Source: Methylobacterium aquaticum (GTDB taxonomy: Bacteria; Pseudomonadota; Alphaproteobacteria; Rhizobiales; Beijerinckiaceae). Taken from it: a stretch of DNA of 64,000 bases. The notes under the pieces are model-generated. The model was given only the letters and a program-made list of their open reading frames with translations. It was not told the origin of the DNA and did no database searches. Both the position numbers and the translations under genes were made by a program. Positions 25,341-35,472 of this stretch are shown here, one piece after another (positions within the stretch are counted from its first letter, which is position 1; each line of letters opens with the position of its first letter). The stretch lies in assembly GCF_001043915.1 (NCBI RefSeq), contig NZ_LABX01000072.1:1-64000 (forward strand). Reading direction: 5' to 3'.

Positions 25341-27137
25341 ATGACCATCGCTCCCTTCGCGGCCGGCACCGCCGCCGCCGACCTCAACACCCAGCGCCTC
25401 GTCGCCATGAAGGCGTCGCTCGGGACGCTCTCGGCCCAGATCGGCAGCGGCCGGACCGCCGATACCTATGGCGGCCTCGGCGGCGGGCGCACCCAGAGCC
25501 TCGCGGCCCACGCGCAGATCAGCGCCCTCGACAGCTACATCGCGGCGGCCGGCACCGGGTCGACCCGGGTGGCCCTGGCCTCGGCGAGCGTGCAGCAGAT
25601 CGCGACCCTGGGCTCCTCGACCTGGGACAGCCTCGTCAGCGCCCGGACCGGCACCGGCACCGCCGCCCGCTCGACCCTGCAACAGAACGCGGCGGGCCAG
25701 CTCGGCGGCGCCCTCGACGCCCTCAACCAGAGCACCGGCGGCCAGTACATCATGGGCGGCCGGGTCACCGACCGGGCGCCGGTGGAGAGCGCCGCCCGGA
25801 TCCTCGACGGCGACCCCGCTGCCGGCCTGGACGGCGTGCGGACCGTGATCGCCGAGCGCCAGTCCGCCGATCTCGGCATCGGCACGCCGAAGACCGGCCG
25901 GCTCGACCTCTCGGGCACGGGCGCGAGCGTGAGCCTGTCGGAGAGCCCGTCATCCGACGTGCGGACGCAATTCGGCTTCACCATCGCCAACGCCGTCAGC
26001 GCGAACCCGGCCGGCCTCTCGGTCGCGCTCCAGCCCGGATCGCCGTCGACCGCCACCCTGTCCTTCGCCAGCCAGCCGAAGGACGGCGACATCGTCCGGG
26101 TGAGCGTCCGCAACCCGGATGGCAGCCAGGATGTCGTCGACCTCACCGCCCGCGCGCCGGGGCGCGGCGGGGACGGCACCTTCACGATCGGGGCCGATCC
26201 GGTGGCGAGCGCGCAGAGCCTCACCGCGGCGCTGGCGGGCAGGACCGTCACCGGCGTGCAGAGCGCGAGCCCGCCCGGGGCGACGGCGACGCTGTCGGGC
26301 GGCAGCCCGGCCTCCGCCACCCTGACGGTGGGGGCGGGGCTTAAGGCCGGCGACAGCGTGCAGGTCACGGTAGGCCTGCGCGACGGCACCAGCAAGACCC
26401 TGACCCTGAAGGCCGCCGCGGACACCAAGAATGCCGGCACCTTCGCGATCGGCGCGAGCCCGGCCGACACCGCCGCCAACCTCCGGACGGCGCTGGCGAC
26501 GGCGCTCGATGCGACGGCCCGAACCGACCTCGCGGCGAGTTCCGCGACGCGGGCGGCGAGCGACTTCTTCGCCGGCTCGTCCTCGCCGGGCCTGAGCCCG
26601 CGCCGGGTCGCGACAGACGCGGCCGGCAACGCCACCGGCTACCTCGCCGACCCGAGCGGCCGGACCCTGATCTGGTACAAGGGCGACGACACCTCCGCCG
26701 ATCCGCGCCAGACCGCGACCGTGCCGGTCTCCCGCGACCAGTCGGTGGCGATCGGCGTCCAGGCCAACGAGGAGCCGCTCCGCGCGACCTTGAGCGGCCT
26801 CGCCGTCCTCGCCACCACGCCGTTCGACGACACCGACACCGACGGCAGCCGCTTCGACGCCTATTCGGGCCGGCTGCAAAGCCTCTTCAAGCCCGGCGAC
26901 GGCCAGCCCTCGGTGCAGGGCATCGCCTCGGAGCTGAGCCTCGCCTCGGCCCAGATCGACACCCAGAAGAGCCAGAACACCGCCACCAAGGCAGTGCTCC
27001 AGACGACCGTGGACGGCGTCGAATCGGTCACGACCGAGGAGGCGGCGGCCAAGCTCATGACCCTGCAAACGCAGTTGCAGGCAAGCTACCAGGCCACCTC
27101 GATGCTCTCGAAGCTGTCGCTGACGAGCTACCTGTAA
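25341..27137 (+). CDS. flgL: Flagellar hook-associated protein FlgL, enlarged
   Basis: The second hook-filament junction protein. The N-terminal flagellin-like helix (LNTQRLVAMKASLGTLSAQIGSGRTAD) and the C-terminal coiled helix (ASAQIDTQKSQNTATKAVLQ; AAAKLMTLQTQLQASYQATS) are clear. At 598 residues it is roughly twice the length of classical FlgL. The extra mass (about 225-410) includes two tandem related units of about 85 residues. Each has a GDxVxVxVxxxDG strand pair followed by GTF-IGA-P and a helix: GTFTIGADPVASAQSL and GTFAIGASPADTAANL. They probably form surface-exposed domains. Confidence 0.9.
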   Translation: MTIAPFAAGTAAADLNTQRLVAMKASLGTLSAQIGSGRTADTYGGLGGGRTQSLAAHAQISALDSYIAAAGTGSTRVALASASVQQIATLGSSTWDSLVSARTGTGTAARSTLQQNAAGQLGGALDALNQSTGGQYIMGGRVTDRAPVESAARILDGDPAAGLDGVRTVIAERQSADLGIGTPKTGRLDLSGTGASVSLSESPSSDVRTQFGFTIANAVSANPAGLSVALQPGSPSTATLSFASQPKDGDIVRVSVRNPDGSQDVVDLTARAPGRGGDGTFTIGADPVASAQSLTAALAGRTVTGVQSASPPGATATLSGGSPASATLTVGAGLKAGDSVQVTVGLRDGTSKTLTLKAAADTKNAGTFAIGASPADTAANLRTALATALDATARTDLAASSATRAASDFFAGSSSPGLSPRRVATDAAGNATGYLADPSGRTLIWYKGDDTSADPRQTATVPVSRDQSVAIGVQANEEPLRATLSGLAVLATTPFDDTDTDGSRFDAYSGRLQSLFKPGDGQPSVQGIASELSLASAQIDTQKSQNTATKAVLQTTVDGVESVTTEEAAAKLMTLQTQLQASYQATSMLSKLSLTSYL

Positions 27138-27138
27138 T

Positions 27139-27303
27139 ATCAACGGTCGTAGACAACGACCTTTGGTTTCGTTCTCGACCCGTCGCCAAGCCTACGGTCC
27201 TGGACATCTGGGCTTGGCATCGAAAATTCGCGATGGGTCAACGGCCTCGTCGATCTCGGGCAAGCCCGAGATCGACTCGATGCGTCAGGATCTTAGGCCG
27301 TCG
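27139..27303 (+). repeat. Structured intergenic repeat, copy A
   Basis: It starts right after the flgL stop. Stem 1 is GGTCGT/ACGACC at 27145-27150 and 27156-27161, within the shared CAACGGTCGT...ACGACCTTTGG. Stem 2 is GCCAAGCC/GGCTTGGC at 27185-27192 and 27211-27218. Stem 3 is ACGGCCT/AGGCCGT at 27241-27247 and 27295-27301, enclosing an extra perfect 11-bp hairpin at 27251-27274. Compared with copy B the stems keep pairing although bases differ. It could be a mobile non-autonomous repeat, and here it may also end flgL transcription. Confidence 0.7.
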
Positions 27304-27387
27304 GTGCAAGAGACAGCGTGTTCGCGCTGTGAAACCCCGAACGGCGCGGTGACGCATCCGGGTCGGTTCGCGGCGGACACACTCCGC

Positions 27388-27510
27388 TCAGGGCAGCCAC
27401 CGCGCCAGGAATCCTCCCACCGCCACGGCGAACACCGCCCAGGGGCCGACCACCAGCCAGATCGGGTGCGGCCCGTCCTCGTCCCTCGTCTTCACCTGGT
27501 TCAGGATCAT
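27388..27510 (-). CDS. Small membrane protein, 40 aa
   Basis: Below usual gene-finder limits. ATG at 27508-27510 and TGA at 27388-27390 encode a 40-residue protein. It has a charged N-terminus (MILNQVKTRDEDGPHP), a single strongly hydrophobic segment (IWLVVGPWAVFAVAVGGFLA) and a short RWLP end. The ribosome site is weak. The composition, a soluble head then one membrane helix, is that of a genuine small inner-membrane protein rather than chance. Function unknown. Confidence 0.55.
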   Translation of the reverse strand: MILNQVKTRDEDGPHPIWLVVGPWAVFAVAVGGFLARWLP

Positions 27511-27595
27511 CGTGGCCCCCGCCGATTCGTCGCGTGAGGCGAGAAAGCCCGGCGATTATGGTTGGACGGGGGAAGCTTGACCAATGGGGCTTGCG

Positions 27596-28471
27596 TCAGG
27601 CTGGCCTGTCCTCGGGGGCCCGCGCCGCCACGCTGCGTGGACGCGCGGCGTCGAGGGCGTAGAGCGCCAGTCCGGCCCAGATCAGCCCGAAGACCAGCGC
27701 CCGGGAGGGCGGCAGCTTTTCGCCGTAGACCAGCACGCTGAGCAGCAGCAGGCAGGACGGCGAGAGGTATTGCATCAGCCCGAGGGTCGAGAGCTTGAGC
27801 CGGGCGGCGGCCGCCGCGAACCACATCAGCGGCACCGCGGTGGTGACGCCGGTGAGCACCAGAAGCAGCCAGTCGATGCCTCCGAGCCCGGGCGGCGTCG
27901 GCGCGACGGCGAGATAGGCCAGGGCGATCGGCAGGAGCGCGACGGTCTCGGCGCCGAGGCCGAGAATCGGATCGATCGGCACCAGCTTGCGGATCAGGCC
28001 GTAGATCGCGAAGCTGACGGCGAGCGTCAGGGCGATCCAGGGCAGGGAGCCGGCCGCCACCACCGCCGCGACGACCCCGAGGGCGGCGAGCGCCACCGCG
28101 GCGAGCTGGAGCGGGCGCAACCTCTCGCGCAGGACCAGGGCGCCGAGTGCGACGTTGACGAGCGGGTTGACGAAGTAGCCGAGGCTCGCCTCCAGCATCC
28201 GCCCGTTCTGCACCGCCCACAGGTAAAGCGACCAATTGCCCGCGATGATGAGGGCGGAGAGCAGCAGGAAGAGGTGGCGGCGCTCGAACGAGACGATCGG
28301 CCCGCGGCGCAGCAGCCGCAGGGCGACGAGCAGCAGCGCGATGAACAGGGCCGACCAGACGATGCGGTGGGCGAGGATGCCCCAGGCCGGCACCCCGTCG
28401 AGCAGGCGGAAATGCACCGGGACGACGAGGCCCCAGCTCAGGAAGGCGCCGAGCGCGTAGATCAGACCCAC
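27596..28471 (-). CDS. rarD: RarD-type EamA-family permease
   Basis: An inner-membrane transporter of the drug/metabolite superfamily with about 10 hydrophobic helices. RarD features are present: GLIYALGAFLSWGLVVPVHF at the start, ILAHRIVWSALF, NWSLYLWAV, EASLGYFVNPLVNV and LMQYLSPSCLLLLSVLVYGE. I chose the GTG at 28469-28471 because GGGGGAA lies about 6 bases upstream; a GTG at 28501 would add 10 residues. Substrate unknown (chloramphenicol sensitivity in other species). It is monocistronic. Confidence 0.85.
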   Translation of the reverse strand: MGLIYALGAFLSWGLVVPVHFRLLDGVPAWGILAHRIVWSALFIALLLVALRLLRRGPIVSFERRHLFLLLSALIIAGNWSLYLWAVQNGRMLEASLGYFVNPLVNVALGALVLRERLRPLQLAAVALAALGVVAAVVAAGSLPWIALTLAVSFAIYGLIRKLVPIDPILGLGAETVALLPIALAYLAVAPTPPGLGGIDWLLLVLTGVTTAVPLMWFAAAAARLKLSTLGLMQYLSPSCLLLLSVLVYGEKLPPSRALVFGLIWAGLALYALDAARPRSVAARAPEDRPA

Positions 28472-28596
28472 GGATGTTTCCCCCGGGCGACGTGCACCCA
28501 CCCGGGTTGTGCCGCAGGGGCCATTGTCCGGCTACGGTCCCGGGCGGGGAGCGGCCTCCCGCCCCGCGCGGGTCTGCCGCGCGGGCAGGACCCCGG

Positions 28597-29505
28597 TCAG
28601 GCGGCCAGGAAGCGCTCCAGCGCGGCGAGCGTCGCCTGTGGATTTTCCTCGGCCACGAAGTGCCCCGACGCGACGATCTCGAAGGTGGTGTCCTGTGGCG
28701 CGAAGGTGCCGGTCCAGGCCCGGCGCACCGGATCGAGCCCGTCGCGGCCGACGAAGCGGTCGGCGACCAGCACCAGGAGCGGGCCGGCGAGGCGGCGCCC
28801 TTCGGCGATGTCGGCCTCGTCGGCAGCCCGGTCAGGCCCGGCCCCGGCGCGGTAATCCTCGCAACTCGCGTGGATGCGCTCGGGCACGTTCCAGCTCTGG
28901 CGGTAGAGATCGAGGGCGCCGGGCGAGAAGGCGTCGAGGGTGCCGTTGCCGGTCCAGAGCCGCAGCAGGTCCTCGTAATAGGGGATCGGTGCCTTGCCGA
29001 TCTCCTGCTCGGGGATTGGCGCGGGTTGCGCCAGGAAGCGCCAATGCGGGTAGGCGCCGGGCTCCCGGTCCATTTTCTGCCACTGGGAGAGCGTCGGCAC
29101 GATGTCGAGGAGGGCGAGGCGATCGATCCGGCCCGGCTCGTCGAGGGCGAGGCGATAGCCGACCCGGGCGCCGCGGTCGTGGCCGACGAGGCCGAAACGG
29201 ACATGGCCCATCCGCTCCATCACGGCGACCACCTCCCGGCCCATCTGCCGCTTGGAATAGGCGTCATGCGCCGGATCGCCCTTTGGCGCCGCCGACCAGC
29301 CGTAGCCCTTGAGGTCGAGGCAGATCACCCGATGGGTGCGGGCAAGCGCCGGGGCGATCCGGTGCCAGCAGGCATGGGTCTGGGGAAAGCCGTGCAGCAG
29401 CACCAGGGGCGGCGCCTCCTCCGGCCCGCCGGCCCGGGCGAAGAAGCGCCCATCGGGCAGGTCGATCCAGTGCGACGTGAAGCCGGGAAACAGGTCGGCG
29501 GGCAT
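28597..29505 (-). CDS. Fluoroacetate-dehalogenase-like alpha/beta hydrolase
   Basis: 302 residues. Recalling the residues of the Rhodopseudomonas enzyme RPA1163, nearly all have counterparts. Nucleophile D110 lies in GHDRGARV, with carboxylate-binding R111 and R114. Acid D134 is in ALLDIVP. The halide-pocket pair HW is at 154-155, with W184 and Y218 (CEDYRAGA), and the base is H282 (SGHFVAEE). The oxyanion-hole motif LLHGFPQTH lies at 36-44. This predicts hydrolysis of fluoroacetate or a related haloacid with release of halide. The start ATG (29503-29505) has GGGGAG upstream. purD lies 69 bases upstream on the same strand. Confidence 0.8.
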   Translation of the reverse strand: MPADLFPGFTSHWIDLPDGRFFARAGGPEEAPPLVLLHGFPQTHACWHRIAPALARTHRVICLDLKGYGWSAAPKGDPAHDAYSKRQMGREVVAVMERMGHVRFGLVGHDRGARVGYRLALDEPGRIDRLALLDIVPTLSQWQKMDREPGAYPHWRFLAQPAPIPEQEIGKAPIPYYEDLLRLWTGNGTLDAFSPGALDLYRQSWNVPERIHASCEDYRAGAGPDRAADEADIAEGRRLAGPLLVLVADRFVGRDGLDPVRRAWTGTFAPQDTTFEIVASGHFVAEENPQATLAALERFLAA

Positions 29506-29574
29506 CGAGGCTCCCCACGGGTTTCGGCCCGCGCCACCGCGCGGACCTGAGCCAGGGTAACGCGGGAGCCCGGC

Positions 29575-30864
29575 TCAGGTCTCGCGGGCCACGGCGCGCC
29601 AGCCGATGTCGCGGCGGCAGAAGCCCTCCGGCCAGTCGATCCGGTCGAGGGCGGCATAGGCTTTGGCTTGCGCCTCCCGCACGGTGCGCCCGAGCGCCGT
29701 CACGGCCAGCACCCGGCCGCCCTCGGCCACCAGCCGCTCGCCGTCGCGCCGGGTGCTGGCCTGGAACACCAGGGCACCGGCGGCTTCCGCCTCCGACAGC
29801 CCGCGAATCTCCGAGCCCCTGGCGACGGGGCCGGGATAGCCGGGCGCCGCCATGATGACGGTCAGCGCCACCTCGTCGCGCCATTCCGGCGTCACGCCCG
29901 ACAGGTCGCCCTCGGCGGCGGCGAGCAGCAGCGGCACCAGGTCCGAGGCGAGGCGCGGCATCAGCACCTCGCATTCGGGGTCGCCGAAGCGGGTGTTGTA
30001 CTCGATCAGCATCGGGCCGTCCGCGGTCAGCATCAGCCCGGCATAGAGGATGCCGGAGAACGGCGTGCCGCGGGCCCGCATCCCGTCGAGGGTCGGGCGG
30101 ATGATCCGCTCCATCACCTCGGCTTCGAGGTCCGGCGTGAGCACCGGGGCGGGGGAATAGGCACCCATGCCGCCGGTATTCGGGCCCTTGTCGCCGTCAT
30201 GGACGCGCTTGTGGTCCTGGGCGGTGCCCAGCAGCACGGCGCGGGTGCCGTCGCAGAGGGCGAACAGGCTCGCCTCCTCGCCGACCATGCAGTCCTCGAT
30301 CACCACCTCGGCCCCGGCGGCGCCCATCCCGCCGCCGAGCATGGTTTCGACGGCGGCCTCCGCCTGGCCCAAGGTCTCGGCCACCACCACGCCCTTGCCG
30401 GCGGCGAGGCCATCGGCCTTGACGACGACCGGAATGCGGCCGGCGCGGAGATGGGCCAGGGCCGGCTCGACCGCGCGGAAGCGCGCGAAACCGGCGGTCG
30501 GGATCGCGAATTCCCGGCACAATTCCTTGGTGAAGGCTTTCGAGCCTTCGAGCTGCGCTGCCGCGGCGTTCGGCCCGAAGGCCCGGATGCCGGCCTCGGA
30601 GAGCGCATCGACGAGGCCGGCCACCAGCGGCGCCTCGGGGCCGACCACCACGACATCGACGCCCTCCTGCCGGCAGGCGGCGACGATGGCCGCGTGGTCG
30701 GTGACGTCGAGGGCGAGGTTGGTGCCGTGGGCCGCGGTGCCCGGATTGCCGGGGGCGATCAGCAGGCGCCGGCAGAGCGGGCTCTGGGCGAGCTTCCAGG
30801 CCAGGGCATGCTCGCGCCCGCCGGCGCCGATCAGCAGGAGGGTGAGGGGGTGCTGGTCGCGCAT
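29575..30864 (-). CDS. purD: Phosphoribosylamine-glycine ligase
   Basis: The second step of purine synthesis: 5-phosphoribosylamine, glycine and ATP give GAR. The N-terminal [20 protein letters not shown], the GNPGTA motif and [16 protein letters not shown] are family hallmarks. The ATP-grasp region spans roughly 105-320 ([31 protein letters not shown]). 429 residues fits the family. It is divergent from xseA. Confidence 0.96.
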   Translation of the reverse strand: MRDQHPLTLLLIGAGGREHALAWKLAQSPLCRRLLIAPGNPGTAAHGTNLALDVTDHAAIVAACRQEGVDVVVVGPEAPLVAGLVDALSEAGIRAFGPNAAAAQLEGSKAFTKELCREFAIPTAGFARFRAVEPALAHLRAGRIPVVVKADGLAAGKGVVVAETLGQAEAAVETMLGGGMGAAGAEVVIEDCMVGEEASLFALCDGTRAVLLGTAQDHKRVHDGDKGPNTGGMGAYSPAPVLTPDLEAEVMERIIRPTLDGMRARGTPFSGILYAGLMLTADGPMLIEYNTRFGDPECEVLMPRLASDLVPLLLAAAEGDLSGVTPEWRDEVALTVIMAAPGYPGPVARGSEIRGLSEAEAAGALVFQASTRRDGERLVAEGGRVLAVTALGRTVREAQAKAYAALDRIDWPEGFCRRDIGWRAVARET

Positions 30865-31018
30865 CGCCGGTCCCGGAACGGAAGGTCAGTCCTGCGCCAG
30901 ACGTTTAGGGGCGCGGGCGCGGCGCGGCAACCGGCACTGATGCGCCTGGGACACGGGCCTTCCGCAAGCGGCGGAGCGGCCTTCCGCGGCCCGGCCCGAG
31001 CCGCTAGCCTCGCGGGCG

Positions 31019-32581
31019 ATGTCCGCTTCCGCCGTCTCCGCCCCGATCGCCAACGTGCCCGAATGGTCGGTCACCGAACTGGCGACCGCCCTCAAGCGCA
31101 CCCTGGAGGATGCGTTCGGCCATGTGCGCTTGAAGGGCGAGATCTCGGGCTATCGGGGCCCGCACGGCTCCGGCCACGCCTATTTCAGCCTCAAGGACGG
31201 CGGCGCCAAGATCGACGCCGTGATCTGGAAGGGCACGATGCTGCGGCTGCGCCACAAGCCCAAGGAGGGGCTGGAGGTCGTGGTCACCGGCCGGATCACG
31301 ACCTATCCGGGCAAGTCCGCCTACCAGATCGTGGTTGATTCGCTGGAGCCCGCCGGGGCCGGCGCCTGGATGGCGCTGCTGGAGGAGCGCCGCCGCCTGC
31401 TCGCCGCGGAAGGGCTGTTCGATGCCGCCCGCAAGCGGCCGGTGCCGTACCTGCCCATGGTCGTCGGCGTCGTCACCTCGCCGACCGGGGCGGTGATCCG
31501 CGACATCCTGCATCGCCTCGCCGACCGCTTCCCGCGCCCCGTTCTGGTCTGGCCGGTGCGGGTGCAGGGGGAGGGCGCGGCCGAGGAGATCGCGGCGGCG
31601 ATCCACGGCTTCAACGCGCTGGAGCCCGGCGGCGCGATCCCGCGGCCGGACGTGCTGATCGTCGCCCGCGGCGGCGGCTCGATCGAGGACCTGTGGTGCT
31701 TCAACGAGGAGATCGTGGTCCGCGCCGCCGCCGCGAGCACGATCCCGCTGATCGCCGCCGTTGGGCACGAGACCGACGTCACGCTGATCGACCACGCCGC
31801 CGACCGGCGCGCCCCGACCCCGACCGGCGCCGCCGAGATGGCGGTGCCGGTGCTGCACGAGTTGCTGGCCGACCTCGAGTCGCTGGGCCGCCGCCATGCC
31901 GGCGCGCTCTCGCGCCTCGTCGACCAGCGCCGGGGCGAGTTGCGCGGCCTGACCCGGGCGCTGCCGGGTCCGGAGGCCCTGCTCGCCCAGAAACGCCAGC
32001 GCCTCGACCTCGCGGAAGCCCGCCTCGCCCCGGCGCTGGCCGCCAATGCCCGGGACGCGCAAGGCCGCCTCAACCGAGCGCTCCAGGGGCTTGCCCGCAA
32101 CCCGCCCTCCTTGCGCCTCGCCCGGGCCCGCGAGCGCCTGGCGGCGATCGACCATCGCCCGCGCCACGCTCTGGAACGGGTGCTGGCGGTGCAGGGCGAG
32201 CGGCTGAACGGCGTGTCGCGCCGGCTGCATCGGGCGCCGGGCCACGGGCTCGAACGCCTGGCGGGCCGCCTGTCGCGGGCGACCGCCCTGTTCTCCAGCC
32301 TCAACTATCGGGCGGTGCTGGCCCGCGGCTATGCGCTGGTGCTCGATGCATCCGGAACGCCGGTCGGCACGGCGGAGGCGGCGCGGGCGGCAGGCCGCCT
32401 GACGGTCGAGTTTGCCGACGGGCGGGTGGCGGCGACCGTCGAGGGCGCCGCGACACCCGAAACCCCGCCGGCGCCGGCGCGGCCGGCCCCGCGCCGGGCC
32501 GCCCGGCGCAAGGAGCCCGCCGCTGACACGAAAAAGGCGCCCGTGGAGGGCGCCGTGCAGGGGTCGCTGTTCGAGACGTGA
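31019..32581 (+). CDS. xseA: Exodeoxyribonuclease VII large subunit
   Basis: A single-strand DNA exonuclease subunit, cytoplasmic, working with the small subunit XseB (not in this window). The N-terminal OB-fold region ([45 protein letters not shown]) is followed by the catalytic domain with [31 protein letters not shown] and [22 protein letters not shown] long coiled-coil follows and then a low-complexity Ala/Pro/Lys-rich tail. 520 residues is slightly long because of the tail. It is divergent from purD with a 154-base gap. Confidence 0.95.
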   Translation: MSASAVSAPIANVPEWSVTELATALKRTLEDAFGHVRLKGEISGYRGPHGSGHAYFSLKDGGAKIDAVIWKGTMLRLRHKPKEGLEVVVTGRITTYPGKSAYQIVVDSLEPAGAGAWMALLEERRRLLAAEGLFDAARKRPVPYLPMVVGVVTSPTGAVIRDILHRLADRFPRPVLVWPVRVQGEGAAEEIAAAIHGFNALEPGGAIPRPDVLIVARGGGSIEDLWCFNEEIVVRAAAASTIPLIAAVGHETDVTLIDHAADRRAPTPTGAAEMAVPVLHELLADLESLGRRHAGALSRLVDQRRGELRGLTRALPGPEALLAQKRQRLDLAEARLAPALAANARDAQGRLNRALQGLARNPPSLRLARARERLAAIDHRPRHALERVLAVQGERLNGVSRRLHRAPGHGLERLAGRLSRATALFSSLNYRAVLARGYALVLDASGTPVGTAEAARAAGRLTVEFADGRVAATVEGAATPETPPAPARPAPRRAARRKEPAADTKKAPVEGAVQGSLFET

Positions 32582-32596
32582 CATCCGTGCCCCAAA

Positions 32597-32620
32597 CCCT
32601 CCCGCTTCCGCGGGGGAGGG
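32597..32620 (+). terminator. Hairpin after xseA
   Basis: CCCTCCC (32597-32603) pairs with GGGAGGG (32614-32620), 15 bases after the xseA stop. No T-run follows. The sequence resembles the hairpin at 32753-32777 in opposite orientation, so the two may be paired extragenic repeats. Confidence 0.45.
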
Positions 32621-32752
32621 TGGACCCTGCGTGAGCAGAAGCCGCGAGAGGGGCAGCGCGACGCTGATTGACGCGGGCGCCCTTCAGATCGGTCGCGACC
32701 TCTCCGGAAGCGGCGTCCCCTCTCGGCGGGACCGCGTCCCGCGGCGTTCGCC

Positions 32753-32777
32753 ACCCTCCCCGCGGAGGGGGGAGGGT
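32753..32777 (-). terminator. Hairpin after trcR
   Basis: ACCCTCCCC (32753-32761) pairs perfectly with GGGGAGGGT (32769-32777) around a 7-base loop. It lies about 50 bases beyond the stop of the minus-strand trcR gene, in the convergent gap with xseA. Confidence 0.45.
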
Positions 32778-32824
32778 TCAGGCGGGGCACGGCCATTGCC
32801 GTGGGAACAGCCGTCCGGCAGCCG

Positions 32825-33544
32825 TCAATACTCGTCGTCGTCGTCCTGTTCGCCCTTCCGCAGCGGCTTGAGACGGGCGAAGACCGAATTGGCGTCGAGG
32901 CGCTCGTCGCCGCGGCCGGGGCGGTGGCCCGCGTCGCGCTCCTCTTCGGCCTCGGGCAGGACCGAGAGTTCGGGCGGCATCAGGGTGGCGCCGCCCTCGG
33001 CGGAGTCCACCAGCGGCCGGTCCTTGGCGGAGCGCTGGACCTCGAAGTCGAGATCGATCTGCGAGCACAGGCCGAGGGTCACCGGGTCCATCGGCTGCAA
33101 CGAGCCGGAATTCCAGTGGGTGCGCTCGCGGATCTGCTGGATCGTCGACTTGGTGGTGCCGACGAGGCGCATCACCTGCGCGTCCTTCAGCTCGGGGTGG
33201 TTGCGCAGCAGCCACAGGATGGCGTTGGGCCGGTCCTGGCGGCGGGACAGAGGCGTATAGCGCGGACCCTTGGCGCGCTTCACCTCGGGCAGCTTCACCT
33301 TGGACACCGCCACCTTCATGCGGTGGTTCGGGTTTGCTTGCGCCCGCTCGATCTCCTCGCGGGTGAGCTGGCCGGTCGAGACCGGGTCGAGGCCCTTGAT
33401 GCCGGCCGCCACCTCGCCGTCGGCGATGCCCTTCACCTCGAGGGGGTGGAGCTTGCAGAAATCGGCGATCTGATCGAAGGACAGCGACGTGTTCTCGACG
33501 AGCCAGACGGCCGTCGCCTTCGGCATCAACGGTCCCTGGGACAT
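32825..33544 (-). CDS. trcR: DUF1013 family protein (TrcR-type cell-cycle transcriptional regulator)
   Basis: A 239-residue alphaproteobacterial protein. TAVWLVENTSLSFDQIADFC (about 12-31) looks like a helix-turn-helix. KGPRYTPLSRRQDRPNAILW and LKDAQVMRLVGTTKSTIQQI (about 112-140) form a second HTH-like segment. SLQPMDPVTLGLCSQIDLD is a conserved block. An acidic tail ends in QDDDDEY. From memory the DUF1013 family is annotated as cell cycle transcriptional regulator TrcR. The start ATG at 33542-33544 has a strong GAGGAGG site. It lies downstream of nothing on its strand and has its own promoter region. Confidence 0.8.
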   Translation of the reverse strand: MSQGPLMPKATAVWLVENTSLSFDQIADFCKLHPLEVKGIADGEVAAGIKGLDPVSTGQLTREEIERAQANPNHRMKVAVSKVKLPEVKRAKGPRYTPLSRRQDRPNAILWLLRNHPELKDAQVMRLVGTTKSTIQQIRERTHWNSGSLQPMDPVTLGLCSQIDLDFEVQRSAKDRPLVDSAEGGATLMPPELSVLPEAEEERDAGHRPGRGDERLDANSVFARLKPLRKGEQDDDDEY

Positions 33545-33849
33545 ACCACACCTCCTCGGGGCGCTCCTGGAGCGGGAGCGCGACGGCCGCCCGTCCGGGA
33601 AGCGGCACTGTACAAACACGGGTCCCTCGCCGGCGACAGGGCGCCCGGGGCGGAGCCGGGAGGCCCCGCCAGCGTCCCGGGATATCAGGACGGCCTGTCT
33701 CACATTGTGAGGGAATCGCCCGATATATAGGCGCGTCTCAGGCCAGGCGCAAACCGCTTTCGTGGGCGAAGCGGTTGCGCGGAGGTGAGGTGCCAGCCCC
33801 GGCAAGCATCCCGCGCCGGTCGGGCGTCGGGCGACGGGCCGGACGAGGC
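33545..33849 (-). promoter_or_regulatory. trcR upstream region with palindrome
   Basis: This 305-base gap lies between the prs stop and the trcR start, both minus. It contains the 13-bp palindrome CTCAC-ATT-GTGAG at 33699-33711 and, close by, an AT-rich ATATATAG at about 33724. These are plausible operator and promoter elements for trcR, but no transcription start can be assigned. No gene was seen. Confidence 0.4.
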
Positions 33850-34794
<945 letters not shown>

Positions 34795-35053
34795 CGTGCT
34801 TCCATCGTGCCCGCGCGAAGATCCCGGCGCTGCCGCGCGGTGCTCGCCGTGAGACCGCGCGCGCCGGGGGAGGGAGGAATCGCATCGAGGTCGCGCGAAT
34901 GCGGGCCCCTCGCGCGGCGATGCTCTCATGTGTGACGGGCGACGCTCTTACCAGCGCCGGGAAATCGTCACAATGCCTTCATGGGCGCCGGACTGCGCAA
35001 GCCCCGACGTGTCACATGCACCGCGAGGGCATGCCTGAATGGAAGAACTCGCC

Positions 35054-35302
35054 TCAGGGCTGCAACAGCCGGTGAAGATGCACGATAAAGTAGCGCGTCT
35101 GCGCGCTGTCCACCGTCTGCTGGGCCTTCGCCTTCCAGGCCATGGCGGCGCTGGCATAGTCGGGGAAGATGCCGACCACGTCGAGCGTCGACAGGTCGCG
35201 GAAGGTGACGCTGTCGAGGTCGGTCAGCTCGCCCCCGAACACCAGGTGGAGGAGCTGCTTCGGCTCCTGGGAGGTCGCAGAGGTGTTGCCCGGGTTGCTC
35301 AT
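35054..35302 (-). CDS. DUF4170-type small protein, 82 aa
   Basis: A small soluble protein of a family restricted mainly to alphaproteobacteria. LLHLVFGGELTDLDSVTFRD is followed by LDVVGIFPDYASAAMAWKAK and QTRYFIVHLHRLL. The fold is likely alpha/beta. A GGAG site about 7 bases before the ATG (35300-35302) supports this start over longer alternatives. Function unknown. It is upstream of prs on the same strand with a 260-base gap, in which I see no other gene. Confidence 0.75.
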   Translation of the reverse strand: MSNPGNTSATSQEPKQLLHLVFGGELTDLDSVTFRDLSTLDVVGIFPDYASAAMAWKAKAQQTVDSAQTRYFIVHLHRLLQP

Positions 35303-35472
35303 GCATCGACTCCGCGTGCCGCCACGATGCCGCCTGTCCGCTCCGACGGACGGCGCCTGCCCGATGGGCAGGCGCCGAGCGGCGTCGCAAACGCGGGGCC
35401 AGACGTCAAGCCGGATCAAGGTGCGGTGCACGCGCCTCCACGGCGGAAGCGGTTTGATCCGGGACGCCGCCG

